Shown here: positions 17,430 through 25,460 of the stretch, piece after piece | Layout of the letters: every line of letters begins with the position of its first letter | Numbering within the stretch: position 1 is the first letter of the stretch | NCBI RefSeq assembly: GCF_001648355.1 | Contig: NZ_LXSL01000014.1 | Span: 97,138-161,137, forward strand | Direction: 5' to 3' | DNA from: Eikenella longinqua | Lineage (GTDB): Bacteria > Pseudomonadota > Gammaproteobacteria > Burkholderiales > Neisseriaceae | Length of the DNA: 64,000 nucleotides | The notes under the pieces: model-generated | What the model was told of the DNA's origin: nothing | Database searches by the model: none | What the model saw: only the letters and a program-made list of their open reading frames with translations | Translations under genes and position numbers: made by a program

Positions 17430-17444
17430 GCGAGCGAGCCTGCC

Positions 17445-18116
17445 ATGCTGCCCTTCTTCCGCGGTTCCCTGTTGCGCCAAATCTGGCGGGGCATCAAGCT
17501 CTGCCTGATTTTGCTGCTGGCGCAGGCCGCGTGGTGCACCTGGCTGGTGTACCGCTACAGCACGCGCACGGCTCAGCGGCCGGCGGATGCGGCCGTGGTG
17601 TTGGGCGCGGCGGCATGGGGCAAAAATCCCTCGCCCGTGTTCCGCGAGCGTATCAACCACGGCATCACGCTCTACCGCAACGGCTTGGTGCGCAAGCTGA
17701 TTTTCACCGGCGGCACGCCCAAGCCGGGCTATATGACCGAGGCTGAAGTGGGGCGGCGCTATGCCCGTGCGCACGGCGTGCCGAGCAAAGACATCCTGCT
17801 GGAAACCACTTCGCGCGATACGCAGCAAAATCTGGAAAACACCAAAATTTTGCTATACAACAACGGTTTGGAAAGTATTGTCATCATCAGCGACCCTTAC
17901 CACCTCGCCCGCGCTGCCGCCGTGGCCGATTATGTGGGGCTGGACTACCAAACCGACCCCACGCCCAGCAGCCGCTACAGCGGGCGCAACGGCGCCAAGT
18001 TTATGGTCACGGAAGTGCTGTCGCTGATGGCGTTCCAGTGGTGGCGCGTGGGCGAAACCGCGCTGGAATACGGGCGGGACAATTTGTCGTTTATGAGCGA
18101 GGGGGCGGCGCAGTAG
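17445..18116 (+). CDS. YdcF/SanA-like DUF218 membrane protein
   Basis: A 223-residue protein with one N-terminal membrane anchor (about residues 17-37) followed by a DUF218 Rossmann-like domain facing the periplasm. Family marks are AAVVLGAAAWG near the N-terminus, IFTGG, the ETTSRDTQQNLENT segment and IIISDPYHLARA. Members such as SanA and ElyC are implicated in envelope integrity; no enzymatic reaction is proven. Co-directional with the arsC-like gene. Confidence 0.9.
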   Translation: MLPFFRGSLLRQIWRGIKLCLILLLAQAAWCTWLVYRYSTRTAQRPADAAVVLGAAAWGKNPSPVFRERINHGITLYRNGLVRKLIFTGGTPKPGYMTEAEVGRRYARAHGVPSKDILLETTSRDTQQNLENTKILLYNNGLESIVIISDPYHLARAAAVADYVGLDYQTDPTPSSRYSGRNGAKFMVTEVLSLMAFQWWRVGETALEYGRDNLSFMSEGAAQ

Positions 18117-18166
18117 GCCGCTGTTGGTTTCCCTTCATCTGCTTCAATATTTTTTAGCTTCATTAA

Positions 18167-18248
18167 AACTCGGCCTTGCTTCGCAAGACACGTTTTAGCT
18201 TCGCAGAAACTCGGCCTTGCTTCGCAAGACATCGTTTTCAGGTAGCCT
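18167..18248. repeat. Tandem 26-28-bp repeats with GCTTCGCAGAAACTCG and eikDUS
   Basis: AAACTCGGCCTTGCTTCGCAAGACA occurs twice (18167-18191 and 18209-18233), linked by TTTTAGCTTCGCAG, and ends in a reverse eikDUS at 18237-18248 directly before the hemJ-like ATG. Confidence 0.75.
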
Positions 18249-18251
18249 CTT

Positions 18252-18671
18252 ATGTATTTGCTGTTCAAACTGCTGCATATTTTCTTTATTATTTCGTGGT
18301 TTGCCGGCTTGTTTTACCTGCCGCGCATTTATGTGAACCTAGCTGCCGTGCCGCCGAACAGCACGGAATACCGCCAGCTTTTGGGCATGGCGCAGCGTCT
18401 GTTTAAATTCATGACGCCGCTGGGCATCGGCGCGGTGCTGTTTGGGCTGCTGATTCCGTTTTTCACCGGCTGGTGGGGGCAGGGCTGGGTGCACACCAAA
18501 ATCACGCTAGCGGTGATCCTCTTGGGCTACCATTTCTATTGCTACCGCCTGCTGCTCGATTTCAAAGAGCGGCGCAACCGCTATTCGCACCGCTGGCATC
18601 GCGTGTTTAACGAGATTCCAGTGCTGGTGATGGCGGCGGCGCTGTATTTGGTGGTGTATAAGCCGTTTTGA
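18252..18671 (+). CDS. hemJ: HemJ/CopD family membrane protein (probable protoporphyrinogen oxidase)
   Basis: A 139-residue four-helix membrane protein. The opening LLFKLLHIFFIISWFAGLFYLPRIYV carries the conserved haem-ligand-type histidine and the W-x-AGLFYLPR signature of the UPF0093/HemJ family, which oxidises protoporphyrinogen IX to protoporphyrin IX. A conserved WVHTKITLAVILL helix follows. Full length for the family. The ATG sits three bases after a reverse eikDUS, and the AGGT inside the DUS is the only Shine-Dalgarno-like sequence. The broader CopD label is the alternative. Confidence 0.82.
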   Translation: MYLLFKLLHIFFIISWFAGLFYLPRIYVNLAAVPPNSTEYRQLLGMAQRLFKFMTPLGIGAVLFGLLIPFFTGWWGQGWVHTKITLAVILLGYHFYCYRLLLDFKERRNRYSHRWHRVFNEIPVLVMAAALYLVVYKPF

Positions 18672-18674
18672 TGG

Positions 18675-18825
18675 ATTTTCAGGTAGCCTTTAATGGATGG
18701 AAGGCTACCTGAAAAATTTTCGGCAGGAGAAAGGCAAACAGCCTGAAACCATGATGAAGGGTTTCAGGCTGTTTGCTTGGAAAGGCTACCTGAAAAACGA
18801 TGGCGCATTTTTCAGGTAGCCTTTC
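18675..18825. repeat. eikDUS pairs flanking a CAGCCTGAAACC hairpin
   Basis: eikDUS pair 18677-18688/18702-18713, then a hairpin AAACAGCCTGAAACC / GGTTTCAGGCTGTTT (about 18736-18774), then another eikDUS pair ending near 18824. The middle hairpin uses the CAGCCTGAA core of the Kingella/Simonsiella dialects. Confidence 0.75.
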
Positions 18826-18847
18826 GTGCTGTAAACGGGCCGGCCGA

Positions 18848-19720
18848 TTATTCCGCGCCCACCGCTTTCAGCAGCTCCTGTGCCGCCAAAATACCCAGCT
18901 TGTTGCCGGCCAGCGGGCTGTCGCCGGTCAGCAGTTTGCGGTCTTGGTGGACTTGGCCGTTGATGCCTTGGTTCATCACTTTCATGCCCAGTTGTTCCAA
19001 GCGCGCTGCCAAGAGCCAGGGCAGTTTGCCGGGCATATAGCCGATGTCGATGTTCGCGCCTTCGTCCAGCGCGTCGGGGAAGACGCAGAGTTCGTAGCCT
19101 TTGAACGGGAAGTCCGCGTCGGCGCGGTCAATCGCGGCGGCGGCAAGTGCGGCGGGGCCGTGGCACAGGGTGATGACAAATTTGTCGTTTGCCAACGCCC
19201 AATCCAGCAGGCGTTTGATTTCGCGGCTTTCGGGGATTTTGTTGAACGCGCCGTGTCCGCCGGGAATCAGTACCGCGATGTAGGGCGAGTCGGCAGCGGT
19301 AACTTGGTCGATGATGTCGGCGAGCTTGGCGGGTTTGTCCAATTTGGGCAGGTATTCGTTGTAGATTTCGGCAACGGCTTCATCTTCCTGCGGCATCGCC
19401 CACATTTCAAATTTGGCGTGGTTGCCGGAGAGGGTCGCTACGTCGATTTCAAAACCGGCTTTGTGGATGTGCAGCATGGGCAGCAGGGTTTCGACGGGGT
19501 GGTTGCCGGTGGAGAACCATTTGCCGTTCTGCATTTGCAGGTAGCGTTCATCGGTGGCGACCATCAACACTTTATGCTTGCCGCCGGTGTAGGGCTTGTC
19601 GAATTTCACGCCGTCGTAGTCGGTTTTCGGGGCGGTGTATTGCGACAGGGAGTATTCGGACGGGAAAAACGCGTTGTGCTCGGCACGGTCGGGGACGGGG
19701 GTTTTGGACAGTTCGGTCAT
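18848..19720 (-). CDS. hchA: Protein deglycase/chaperone Hsp31 (HchA)
   Basis: A 290-residue DJ-1/PfpI superfamily protein. The nucleophile elbow VITLCHGPAALAAA carries the catalytic cysteine, and VLIPGGHGAFNKIPES is the conserved upstream loop. The N-terminal linker characteristic of HchA (FFPSEYSLSQYTAPKTDY) and the usual ~285-residue length separate it from short DJ-1 homologues. It repairs methylglyoxal-glycated protein and acts as a holdase. AAGGAATAACA precedes the ATG at 19720. It opens a block of redox genes whose intergenic DNA carries foreign DUS dialects. Confidence 0.95.
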   Translation of the reverse strand: MTELSKTPVPDRAEHNAFFPSEYSLSQYTAPKTDYDGVKFDKPYTGGKHKVLMVATDERYLQMQNGKWFSTGNHPVETLLPMLHIHKAGFEIDVATLSGNHAKFEMWAMPQEDEAVAEIYNEYLPKLDKPAKLADIIDQVTAADSPYIAVLIPGGHGAFNKIPESREIKRLLDWALANDKFVITLCHGPAALAAAAIDRADADFPFKGYELCVFPDALDEGANIDIGYMPGKLPWLLAARLEQLGMKVMNQGINGQVHQDRKLLTGDSPLAGNKLGILAAQELLKAVGAE

Positions 19721-20037
19721 TGTTATTCCTTGATAATGTGGTTAAAAAAACCTGCGGATGCAGGCTGCCCGAAAGCGTAAGCTTTAACAAAATCAAACAC
19801 AGGCAGGCATAGAATGGGGGCGGCAGGCGGGCTTTTCAAGGAAAGCGGATGCCGGCCAAAAACAAGAATAGGCTACCTGAAAAATTCCGGCTTCGCGGAA
19901 GCGGTTTTTCAGGCAGCCTGAAACCGCTTGGCAGGCACGCCTGCGGCCGGCGTTCCGTTTGGCTTGCCGCCGCATCGGGGGAAAAGCGGTATTCGGCTAT
20001 AATCCCGTTCCCGTTCCAACAAGCATTGAGGAAAAAT
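19721..20037. other. Intergenic region with mixed DUS dialects
   Basis: Contains AGGCTGCCCGAA (19761-19772, one mismatch to simDUS), a forward eikDUS (19870-19880) and TTCAGGCAGCCT (19908-19919, reverse simDUS AGGCTGCCTGAA). The last two face each other as a hybrid inverted pair. No gene is seen; promoters of both divergent genes should lie here. Confidence 0.65.
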
Positions 20038-20619
20038 ATGGCCCTGCAACCCGTACCCTTGGAAAAATTCTACCGCCTGCTCAACCACGGCCCCACCGTG
20101 ATGGTGTCCGCCAAACACGGCGGCGTGGAAAACGTCATGTCCGCCGCATGGTCTTGCGTGCTGGATTTTTATCCCAATCCCAAAGTAACCCTCGTTTTGG
20201 ACAAAGCCGCCTACACGCGCTCTCTGGTGGAAGGCAGCGGCTATTTCGCCCTGCAAGTGCCGTTTGCCAATCAGGCGGCAACCGTCATCGCCATGGGGCA
20301 AAGCCGCAAGGACAACCCGAACAAGCTCGCCGACAATGGCATAGAACTGTTTTACCAAAGCGATGCGGACATTCCGCTGGTTAAAGGCTGCTCCGCCTAT
20401 ATTCTGTGCAAACTCATCCCCGAGCCGCACAACCAGCAGACGCACGATTTGTTTATCGGCCAAGTCATCGCCGCCTATGCCGACGACCGCGTGTTCCGCA
20501 ACGGGCATTGGGAATTTGACGAAGTGGGCGACGAATTGAAAAACCTGCACTATGTGGCGGGCGGGCAGTTTTATATCACGGGCAAAGGCGTGAACGTGAA
20601 AAGCGATATGCCTTTCTAA
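20038..20619 (+). CDS. Flavin reductase-like FMN-binding protein
   Basis: A 193-residue protein of the flavin-reductase/NADH:FMN oxidoreductase-like split-barrel family. It starts at ATG 20038 after GAGGAAAAAT. The opening VPLEKFYRLLNHGPTVMVSAKHGGVENVMSAAW and the later YFALQVPFANQA match the FMN-binding core; DLFIGQVIAAYADDR follows the typical family pattern of an acidic strand near the C-terminus. Likely reduces free or bound flavin with NAD(P)H. It sits between hchA and three other oxidoreductases. A terminator-like hairpin at 20637-20680 follows. Confidence 0.88.
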   Translation: MALQPVPLEKFYRLLNHGPTVMVSAKHGGVENVMSAAWSCVLDFYPNPKVTLVLDKAAYTRSLVEGSGYFALQVPFANQAATVIAMGQSRKDNPNKLADNGIELFYQSDADIPLVKGCSAYILCKLIPEPHNQQTHDLFIGQVIAAYADDRVFRNGHWEFDEVGDELKNLHYVAGGQFYITGKGVNVKSDMPF

Positions 20620-20636
20620 CAGCCCCAAGCAATACG

Positions 20637-20680
20637 AAAACGGCTTGAAACCGGATGGGACGGTTTCAGGCCGTTTTTTG
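20637..20680 (+). terminator. Hairpin terminator after the flavin reductase gene
   Basis: AAAACGGCTTGAAACC and GGTTTCAGGCCGTTTT pair with one mismatch and are followed by TTTTG. The stem resembles neisserial DUS cores without matching the eik dialect. Confidence 0.75.
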
Positions 20681-20693
20681 TGCGGGCGGGGTT

Positions 20694-21350
20694 TCAGGCA
20701 GCCTTGGCAAGCAGGGCGCGGATGTCGGCGGGCGGGTAAATCTTCACCGGTCGGGGCGGCGGGTTCAGGGCGGCCTGCAACATGGCGCGCGCCAAATCTG
20801 CCACGGGCAGCGGACGTTGGCTTTGCAGCAGTCCGACGGCGTTGAACGCGGCAAACAGGCGTTCGGCCAGTTTTTCGCCGAAGCGGTCGCTGCCCGGGCG
20901 GATGAGCAGCGGGGGGCGGAAAACCAGCAGGTGCGGAAAGTGCAGCGCGGCAACGGCCTGTTCGAGTTCGCCCTTCATGCGCGGATAGAAAATGCGCGAG
21001 GTGGGGTCTGCGCCGGCGGCGGACACCAAAACCAAGGTCTGCACGCCGTTTTCCCGTGCGGCGCGGGCAAAGGCAAGGTTGGCATCGAAATCGATGCGCC
21101 GCTGCGCTTGTTTGCTGCCTGCGGCTTTGAGCGTGGTGCCGAGGCAGGCGAACACGACGTCGCCGCGCACCGCGTCTGCCCAATCCTGCGGATTATTGAA
21201 ATCGATGATGTGGTTGTGCAGCTTTTCGTGGGCAAAATCGGGGGCGCGGCGGCCGAAGCTGTCGATTTGCGCGATTTGCGGCGCGGCGGCGAGCAGCGGC
21301 AGCAGGGCTTGGCCGGTTGCGCCGGTGGCACCGATAACGAGGGCTTTCAT
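20694..21350 (-). CDS. NAD(P)H-binding short-chain/epimerase-like protein
   Basis: A 218-residue Rossmann protein of the TIP30/YbjT-like NAD(P)H-binding family. The dinucleotide loop is GATGATGQALL at the N-terminus, followed by VFACLGTT and an FYPRMKGELE segment with the SDR-type Tyr-x3-Lys spacing. It starts at ATG 21350 (AAAAGGAACACAAC upstream); longer upstream reading is out of context. The stop is built from a simDUS: AAG GCT GCC TGA gives the final KAA and stop. Substrate unknown. Part of the oxidoreductase block. Confidence 0.88.
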   Translation of the reverse strand: MKALVIGATGATGQALLPLLAAAPQIAQIDSFGRRAPDFAHEKLHNHIIDFNNPQDWADAVRGDVVFACLGTTLKAAGSKQAQRRIDFDANLAFARAARENGVQTLVLVSAAGADPTSRIFYPRMKGELEQAVAALHFPHLLVFRPPLLIRPGSDRFGEKLAERLFAAFNAVGLLQSQRPLPVADLARAMLQAALNPPPRPVKIYPPADIRALLAKAA

Positions 21351-21379
21351 GTTGTGTTCCTTTTGGTTGGACTGTGTGC

Positions 21380-21421
21380 GGGGCAGCCTGAAAAACGGCG
21401 GGGTGTTTTCAGGCTGCCCCA
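21380..21421. terminator. Inverted pair of CAGCCTGAA (Kingella/Simonsiella-type DUS)
   Basis: GGGCAGCCTGAAAA and TTTTCAGGCTGCCC face each other with a GC-rich loop between two minus-strand genes. None of the 12-mers is the eik dialect. Confidence 0.75.
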
Positions 21422-21427
21422 ATGGGT

Positions 21428-21976
21428 TCAGCCGAAATATTTTTGCAGGTGCGCCAGATAATCCGCCGCGCTCTGGGCGACGAGCTGTTCGGCGGCAGCA
21501 TCGTAGCCCGCGTTGCTGTCGATGGTGTGGAAGGCGAACGGGGGCTGCCAATCGGCGTTGCAGTAGCGCAGGGAAAGTTCGAAGGGGCGCAGGGCTTCGG
21601 CAACGGTGTGGCCGACCGAGCCTTGCGCGGTGTAGTCGGCGGCGGGCGCGCCGAGCGAGACGGCGATGCCGGTTTTGCGCCCTGCAAGGGCTTTGCCTTT
21701 CGAGCCGTATGCCCAGCCGTAGGCGAGCACGTCGTCGAACCATTGTTTCAGCAGCGGCGGGCAGTTGAACCAGTACACGGGAAATTGGAATACCAAGTTG
21801 TCGTGTGCTTCCACCAAGGCCTGTTCGCGCGCCACGTCGATTTTGCCGCTGGGATAGGCTTCGTAAAGTTTATGGACGGTGTAATGTTCGGGGTGTTTCG
21901 CCAATTCGGCAAGCCAGCGGCGGTTTACGGTGGATTGGGCGAGATTCGGATGGGCGAGGATGATGAGGGTTTTCAT
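21428..21976 (-). CDS. NAD(P)H-dependent oxidoreductase (KefF/NQO-like flavodoxin fold)
   Basis: A 182-residue flavoprotein. The FMN/FAD phosphate loop is LAHPNLAQSTVNRRW; VFQFPVYWFNCPPLLKQWFDDVLAYGWAYG is the family's central conserved segment. It probably reduces quinones or electrophilic carbonyl compounds with NAD(P)H in two-electron steps. AAGGAAATCCC supports the ATG at 21976. It shares orientation with the NAD(P)H-binding and aldo/keto reductase genes around it. Confidence 0.92.
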   Translation of the reverse strand: MKTLIILAHPNLAQSTVNRRWLAELAKHPEHYTVHKLYEAYPSGKIDVAREQALVEAHDNLVFQFPVYWFNCPPLLKQWFDDVLAYGWAYGSKGKALAGRKTGIAVSLGAPAADYTAQGSVGHTVAEALRPFELSLRYCNADWQPPFAFHTIDSNAGYDAAAEQLVAQSAADYLAHLQKYFG

Positions 21977-22003
21977 GGGATTTCCTTGTGTGAGATTGGT
22001 TTA

Positions 22004-22036
22004 GAGGCTACCTGAAAAAGAGTTTTCAGGTAGCCT
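22004..22036. repeat. eikDUS inverted pair
   Basis: GAGGCTACCTGAAAA and TTTTCAGGTAGCCTG with a very short loop, the native dialect inside an otherwise sim/king-type block. Confidence 0.75.
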
Positions 22037-22048
22037 GCTGCTTGGCGG

Positions 22049-22897
22049 CTACTGCCCGAATTTCCGTTCCGCCATCCACTTCACGCGTTCCACGCCCTGA
22101 TAGCGCGGCGCGGTGGAGAATGTGCCGTCCAGCGTGGCGATGGCGGCTTTGTCGTCGTCTGAAAGGGCGAAGTCGAACACGTCGAGGTTTTCCGCCATGC
22201 GTTCGGGCTTGGTGGATTTGGACAGGACGATGATGTTCTGTTCCACCAGCCAGCGGATGATGACCTGCGCCACGGATTTGTCGTATTTCGCGCCGATTCG
22301 GCTTAACACGGGGTTTTGGAAGATGCCGTCCTGCCCTTCGGCAAAGGGCGACCAGGCGGATACGGCAATGTTTTCGGCTTGCAGGGCGGCGATTTCGTCG
22401 GCGCGCTGGCGGAAGGGGTTGATGCCGATTTGGTTGAGCTGCGGCATGACGCGGTTGAATGTGCCCAAATCGACGGCGCGGTCGGGGGCGAAGTTGCTCA
22501 CGCCGATGGCGCGGATTCTGCCTGCCGCCTGCGCTTCTTCCAGCGCGCGCCATGTGCCATAGACGTCGCCGTAGGGCTGGTGGATAAGCACCATGTCGAT
22601 GTAGTCGAGGTTCAGGCGTTTGAACGAGCGGTCGAGCGAGGCGCGGGTGGCGGCTTCGCCTGCGTTTTCCACCCAGATTTTGGTGGTAACGAACAATTCT
22701 TCGCGCGGTACGCCGCACATTGCAATCCCTTGCCCGACTTCGGTTTCGTTCAGATAAACCTGCGCCGTGTCGATGTGGCGGTAGCCTGCCTGAACGGCAT
22801 CGGCAACCGCGCGGGCGGTTTCTTCGGGGGCGATTTGGTACACGCCGAAGCCGACGAGGGGGATGGTTACGCTGTTAGCAAGGGGGAGGGTGTGCAT
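22049..22897 (-). CDS. Aldo/keto reductase
   Basis: A 282-residue TIM-barrel NADPH-dependent reductase. The catalytic tetrad is visible: Asp in RHIDTAQVY with the Tyr of VYLNE, Lys in VTTKIWVEN, and His in VLIHQPYGDVY. The cofactor site VLSKSTKPERMAEN is present near the C-terminus. This resembles the DkgA/YvgN group that reduces methylglyoxal and other aldehydes. Next to hchA and NAD(P)H reductases this suggests a carbonyl-stress defence cluster. AAGGATTTCCCC precedes the start. Confidence 0.93.
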   Translation of the reverse strand: MHTLPLANSVTIPLVGFGVYQIAPEETARAVADAVQAGYRHIDTAQVYLNETEVGQGIAMCGVPREELFVTTKIWVENAGEAATRASLDRSFKRLNLDYIDMVLIHQPYGDVYGTWRALEEAQAAGRIRAIGVSNFAPDRAVDLGTFNRVMPQLNQIGINPFRQRADEIAALQAENIAVSAWSPFAEGQDGIFQNPVLSRIGAKYDKSVAQVIIRWLVEQNIIVLSKSTKPERMAENLDVFDFALSDDDKAAIATLDGTFSTAPRYQGVERVKWMAERKFGQ

Positions 22898-23072
22898 ATG
22901 GGGAAATCCTTATTAAGAATAGTGGGATAGGTTTTGGCTTTGCAGGAACTCAGCCTTGCTTCGCAAGACATCGGTCCACTTCGTTGAAGCTCACTCTTTC
23001 AGGTAGCCTGCATGCCGGGAAGCAGTATAAGGTAGGCGGCTGCGGGCTAGCAATTTGCAGCTGGGGATGATT

Positions 23073-23118
23073 AGAGGCTACCTGAAAAACGGTGGTTTCT
23101 TTTTTTCAGGTAGCCTCT
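23073..23118. repeat. eikDUS inverted pair
   Basis: AGGCTACCTGAA at 23075-23086 and TTCAGGTAGCCT at 23105-23116. Confidence 0.75.
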
Positions 23119-23131
23119 GTTGGTAGGCAAG

Positions 23132-23170
23132 GCAAACCGCCTGCGGTTCTTTCCCCGGCAGGCGGTTTGC
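23132..23170 (-). terminator. Hairpin downstream of the ACP-like gene
   Basis: Perfect 13-bp arms GCAAACCGCCTGC (23132-23144) and GCAGGCGGTTTGC (23158-23170). The position just beyond the stop at 23191 fits a terminator for the minus-strand gene. Confidence 0.7.
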
Positions 23171-23190
23171 TTTGGCGGGCGGCTTGATGT

Positions 23191-23880
23191 TTAGCGCGGG
23201 CTGCAATCTTTATAGGCGATGCGGTTGGATGGCGCGGTGACCATGATGCCGTTTTGGCTGCGGTAGTTTTGCGCGTCCATTTGGCCGGCGGAGAGGGTGT
23301 AGCCGCTGCCGGTGAATACGGTGTCTACGTTGTCGGAGCGGTTGAGGTCGTAGGCGAGGGTGCGGCGGTGGCCTTCAATGTCGGCCACGGCGCGGGTGGG
23401 CACACCTTGGCGGTTGAAGCTGTATTGCACGTTGAGGCGGCGGTTGTTTTGGCATTGGTAGGCCACGCGGCCTGCGGCGGCGGGGTGGCGCCCGTTATCG
23501 GCGCGCTCTTCGCTGCGGGCGTCGGCGGTGTGCGGCTGGCAGTTTTTCACCACGAAGCGGTTGTGGGCGGTGAGGCCGACCAGCTCGGTGGTGCTGTAGT
23601 TGTGGGCGTCGATGTAGCCGCCGGAGAGGGTGTAGCCGCGGGCGGAGAAGGTGGTGCCGGTGCTGTCGGAGCGGCGGGCGTTGAGGGGCAGGGTGGCGCG
23701 GATGCCGCCGGCTTTCACTTCGGCGCTCACGGCTTTGCCGTTTCTATCGAAACGATAGCGTACGTCGGCACGCTGGCCGTTGTCGCAGGAATAGGAAACG
23801 CTGCCGGCGCGGGCGGCAGAGGCAGGGAAGGCGAAGCCGGCAGCCAGGGCGGCTGCGGCGCAGATGGGAAGTAATTTCAT
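23191..23880 (-). CDS. Tandem-domain adhesin complex protein (ACP)-like lysozyme inhibitor
   Basis: A 229-residue exported protein with a signal peptide cleaved near ASAARAG. Two homologous domains follow: about residues 27-115 and 138-229. Each begins with a Ser/Ala-Tyr-x-Cys strand (VSYSCDNGQ; VAYQCQNNR), contains RSD and GYTLS, and ends in a cysteine close to KNCQPH or KDCSPR, giving one probable disulfide per domain. The final IMVTAPSNRIAYKDCSPR resembles Neisseria ACP, a single-domain adhesin and C-type lysozyme inhibitor of about 124 residues. Function is inferred from that family. A linker rich in R, D and A joins the domains. GGAG precedes the ATG. Confidence 0.82.
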   Translation of the reverse strand: MKLLPICAAAALAAGFAFPASAARAGSVSYSCDNGQRADVRYRFDRNGKAVSAEVKAGGIRATLPLNARRSDSTGTTFSARGYTLSGGYIDAHNYSTTELVGLTAHNRFVVKNCQPHTADARSEERADNGRHPAAAGRVAYQCQNNRRLNVQYSFNRQGVPTRAVADIEGHRRTLAYDLNRSDNVDTVFTGSGYTLSAGQMDAQNYRSQNGIMVTAPSNRIAYKDCSPR

Positions 23881-24120
23881 GGTGTTACTCCGTGTTCGGA
23901 AAAATATTTGGCTGGCGCGCGCAATATGTGAAACTGCGGCGCCCGGGTGCTTTCGCGCTGCGGATTATAGGCTTTTGGCGGGGGTGGACAAGTGGAAATG
24001 AGTAAAAGAAAGTTGCCGTTTGGCAGCGGGGATATGGGGAAGGTTAATCATCGTTTTGGGGGGCGGGATGAAGAGGGCTGCTTCAGCTCAGTTGAAACGA
24101 GATTTTAGAAGGAAGCTAAA

Positions 24121-24170
24121 TTTTTCAGGTAGCCTTGGGGGTTGTTTTTCAGTTAAAATCTGCTTATGGC
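24121..24170 (-). repeat. Direct repeat copy A (ORF end plus DUS)
   Basis: Shares most positions with copies B and C. On the minus strand it would read a lysine-rich IL-T/S-E-K/N end followed by AGGCTACCTGAAAAA; this copy lacks the stop found in B and C. Confidence 0.6.
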
Positions 24171-24405
24171 TTGTGTTTAAGCTTGGCACCCCAGGCAATT
24201 GGAGCCTGGAACGACCAAGAAACTCACAAGCCATTTTTTAGCTTGTATATGGTAATGTTGCCGTTGCGTAAATCCTGTTCAATATTGCGTACCCTTTGGA
24301 TGAATAGTCGCTTCGCTTGCTCCCACTCCGGCACGAGAACGTATAGGGCCGGAGCTGCGTAGGTCAGATTGCGTCGCACCCCGCACCTGCTCCACCGCCT
24401 GATTA

Positions 24406-24454
24406 TTTTTCAGGTAGCCTTACAGGTTCTTTTCGGTTAATATTTTCTTACGCC
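24406..24454 (-). repeat. Direct repeat copy B (ORF end plus DUS)
   Basis: On the minus strand KKILTEKNL and stop, then eikDUS. The preceding minus-strand ORF from about 24594 has 57 codons. Confidence 0.6.
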
Positions 24455-24773
24455 CACGTGATTGCGTTAGCATGCCGTTTAATCGTGAACGGAACGACTG
24501 CGCCTCACTCGAGCCAAGAAGGCTCGGCTGTCTGGTTGGTAACTCGGCATTTGAGCCGGAGCTTCCCAGCACAGTGTGGGCGTTAGTCATGTCCATAATT
24601 TCAACAAGCCGTCACACATCTGGCGCTGTCTCTGAGCGTCATTGCATTAGCTCGCCACATCGATTTTGCGCTGTCCTACTGAGTGTTCCACCTGCTGCCG
24701 GATTTCCGACATCCGCTCCGGCGTTGCCATGCTTTGGGTGTGGCGGGATGGATTCAGCGAGAGGCTGGGATTG

Positions 24774-24822
24774 TTTTTCAGGTAGCCTTACGGGCTGTTT
24801 TCGGATAGTATCTTCATATGCC
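24774..24822 (-). repeat. Direct repeat copy C (ORF end plus DUS)
   Basis: On the minus strand MKILSENSP and stop, then eikDUS. Together with A and B this shows three homologous 3' ends in the same orientation. Confidence 0.6.
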
Positions 24823-24955
24823 TCAAGGTTTTCATGTTTCCGCGACCCATGCCATGAATTTGGGCGTCGGGCGTGAAAGCTGGGTTGCGGAGGATGTCGG
24901 GCAATCGGAGCCCGAATCGTTCGTCAATCCGCGAGGCTTTTTCTTTGTCTGCCAT
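24788..24955 (-). pseudogene. 55-codon ORF, possible gene fragment
   Basis: Begins MADKEKASRIDERFG and ends MKILSENSP. It overlaps, in another frame, the end of the ORF running from 25460. Composition is protein-like, but length and overlap point to a remnant or to a frameshift between the two ORFs. No family recognised. Confidence 0.35.
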
Positions 24956-25460
24956 AACGCAGCAGGTACTCTCTCGCCCAGTGCGTATAGGGAGTTGTTT
25001 CCGTTTTATTGTCGTAGGTATTCAGCAAACATACACTTGGCTCAACCATAAGCTTCTGCTGCATCCGAAGTGTTGCCGGATGGGCTCGCCCAGTTCCGCC
25101 TTGGTTTTCGCCAGCGCCTGCCTCATCGCCTCGGCGGCCTGCGGGTTGCGGTTCAGTTTCTGAAACAGGCTCGCCAGCGGGTCGCTCGTCTGCTCGCTCG
25201 AAGAGTTGCCCGCTGCCTGCGTTTCGTCCGTGTTCTTGTTCGTAGTCATGTATCGTTCTTTCCAAAAGTTGCTGTTTGTCGGGTGCGGCCTGCTCGCCGA
25301 ACACATCCTGCTGGTTCGGGTTGCCCTGCGCTGCCAAGGCCTCGTAATAGTTGCGCAGCAGCGCGGCAATAGCCTTGCCGCTGCGTTTGTGTTCCTCAAA
25401 GAAGGCCAGCAGCTCGCGCGATACCGCGTTCATGTCTTTGCCGAACAAGCTCTGTTGCAA
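24924..25460 (-). pseudogene. Overlapping ORFs of unknown function, probably a disrupted gene
   Basis: From 25460 (TTG, or the ATG at 25430) the first ~75 residues look like a helical protein (SRELLAFFEEHKRSGKAIAA, then LLRNYYEALAAQGNPNQQ). From about 25250 a different frame becomes more plausible: ATG 25249 to stop 25022, 75 codons, with DPLASLFQKLNRNPQAAEAM. The first frame then degrades into Gly/Glu/Arg-rich sequence before ending at 24924. This pattern suggests either two overlapping small genes or one gene with a frameshift. Upstream the frame stays open toward a DUS at about 25527, so the 5' end may be missing. Family not recognised. Confidence 0.4.

Noticed and set aside
24447..24586. 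Inverted repeat CTTACGCCCAC / GTGGGCGTTAG considered as an integron attC site
   Set aside because: The 3' core GTTAGTC does not fit GTTRRRY fully, spacing of 140 bases is at the upper limit, and no integrase or cassette array is nearby.
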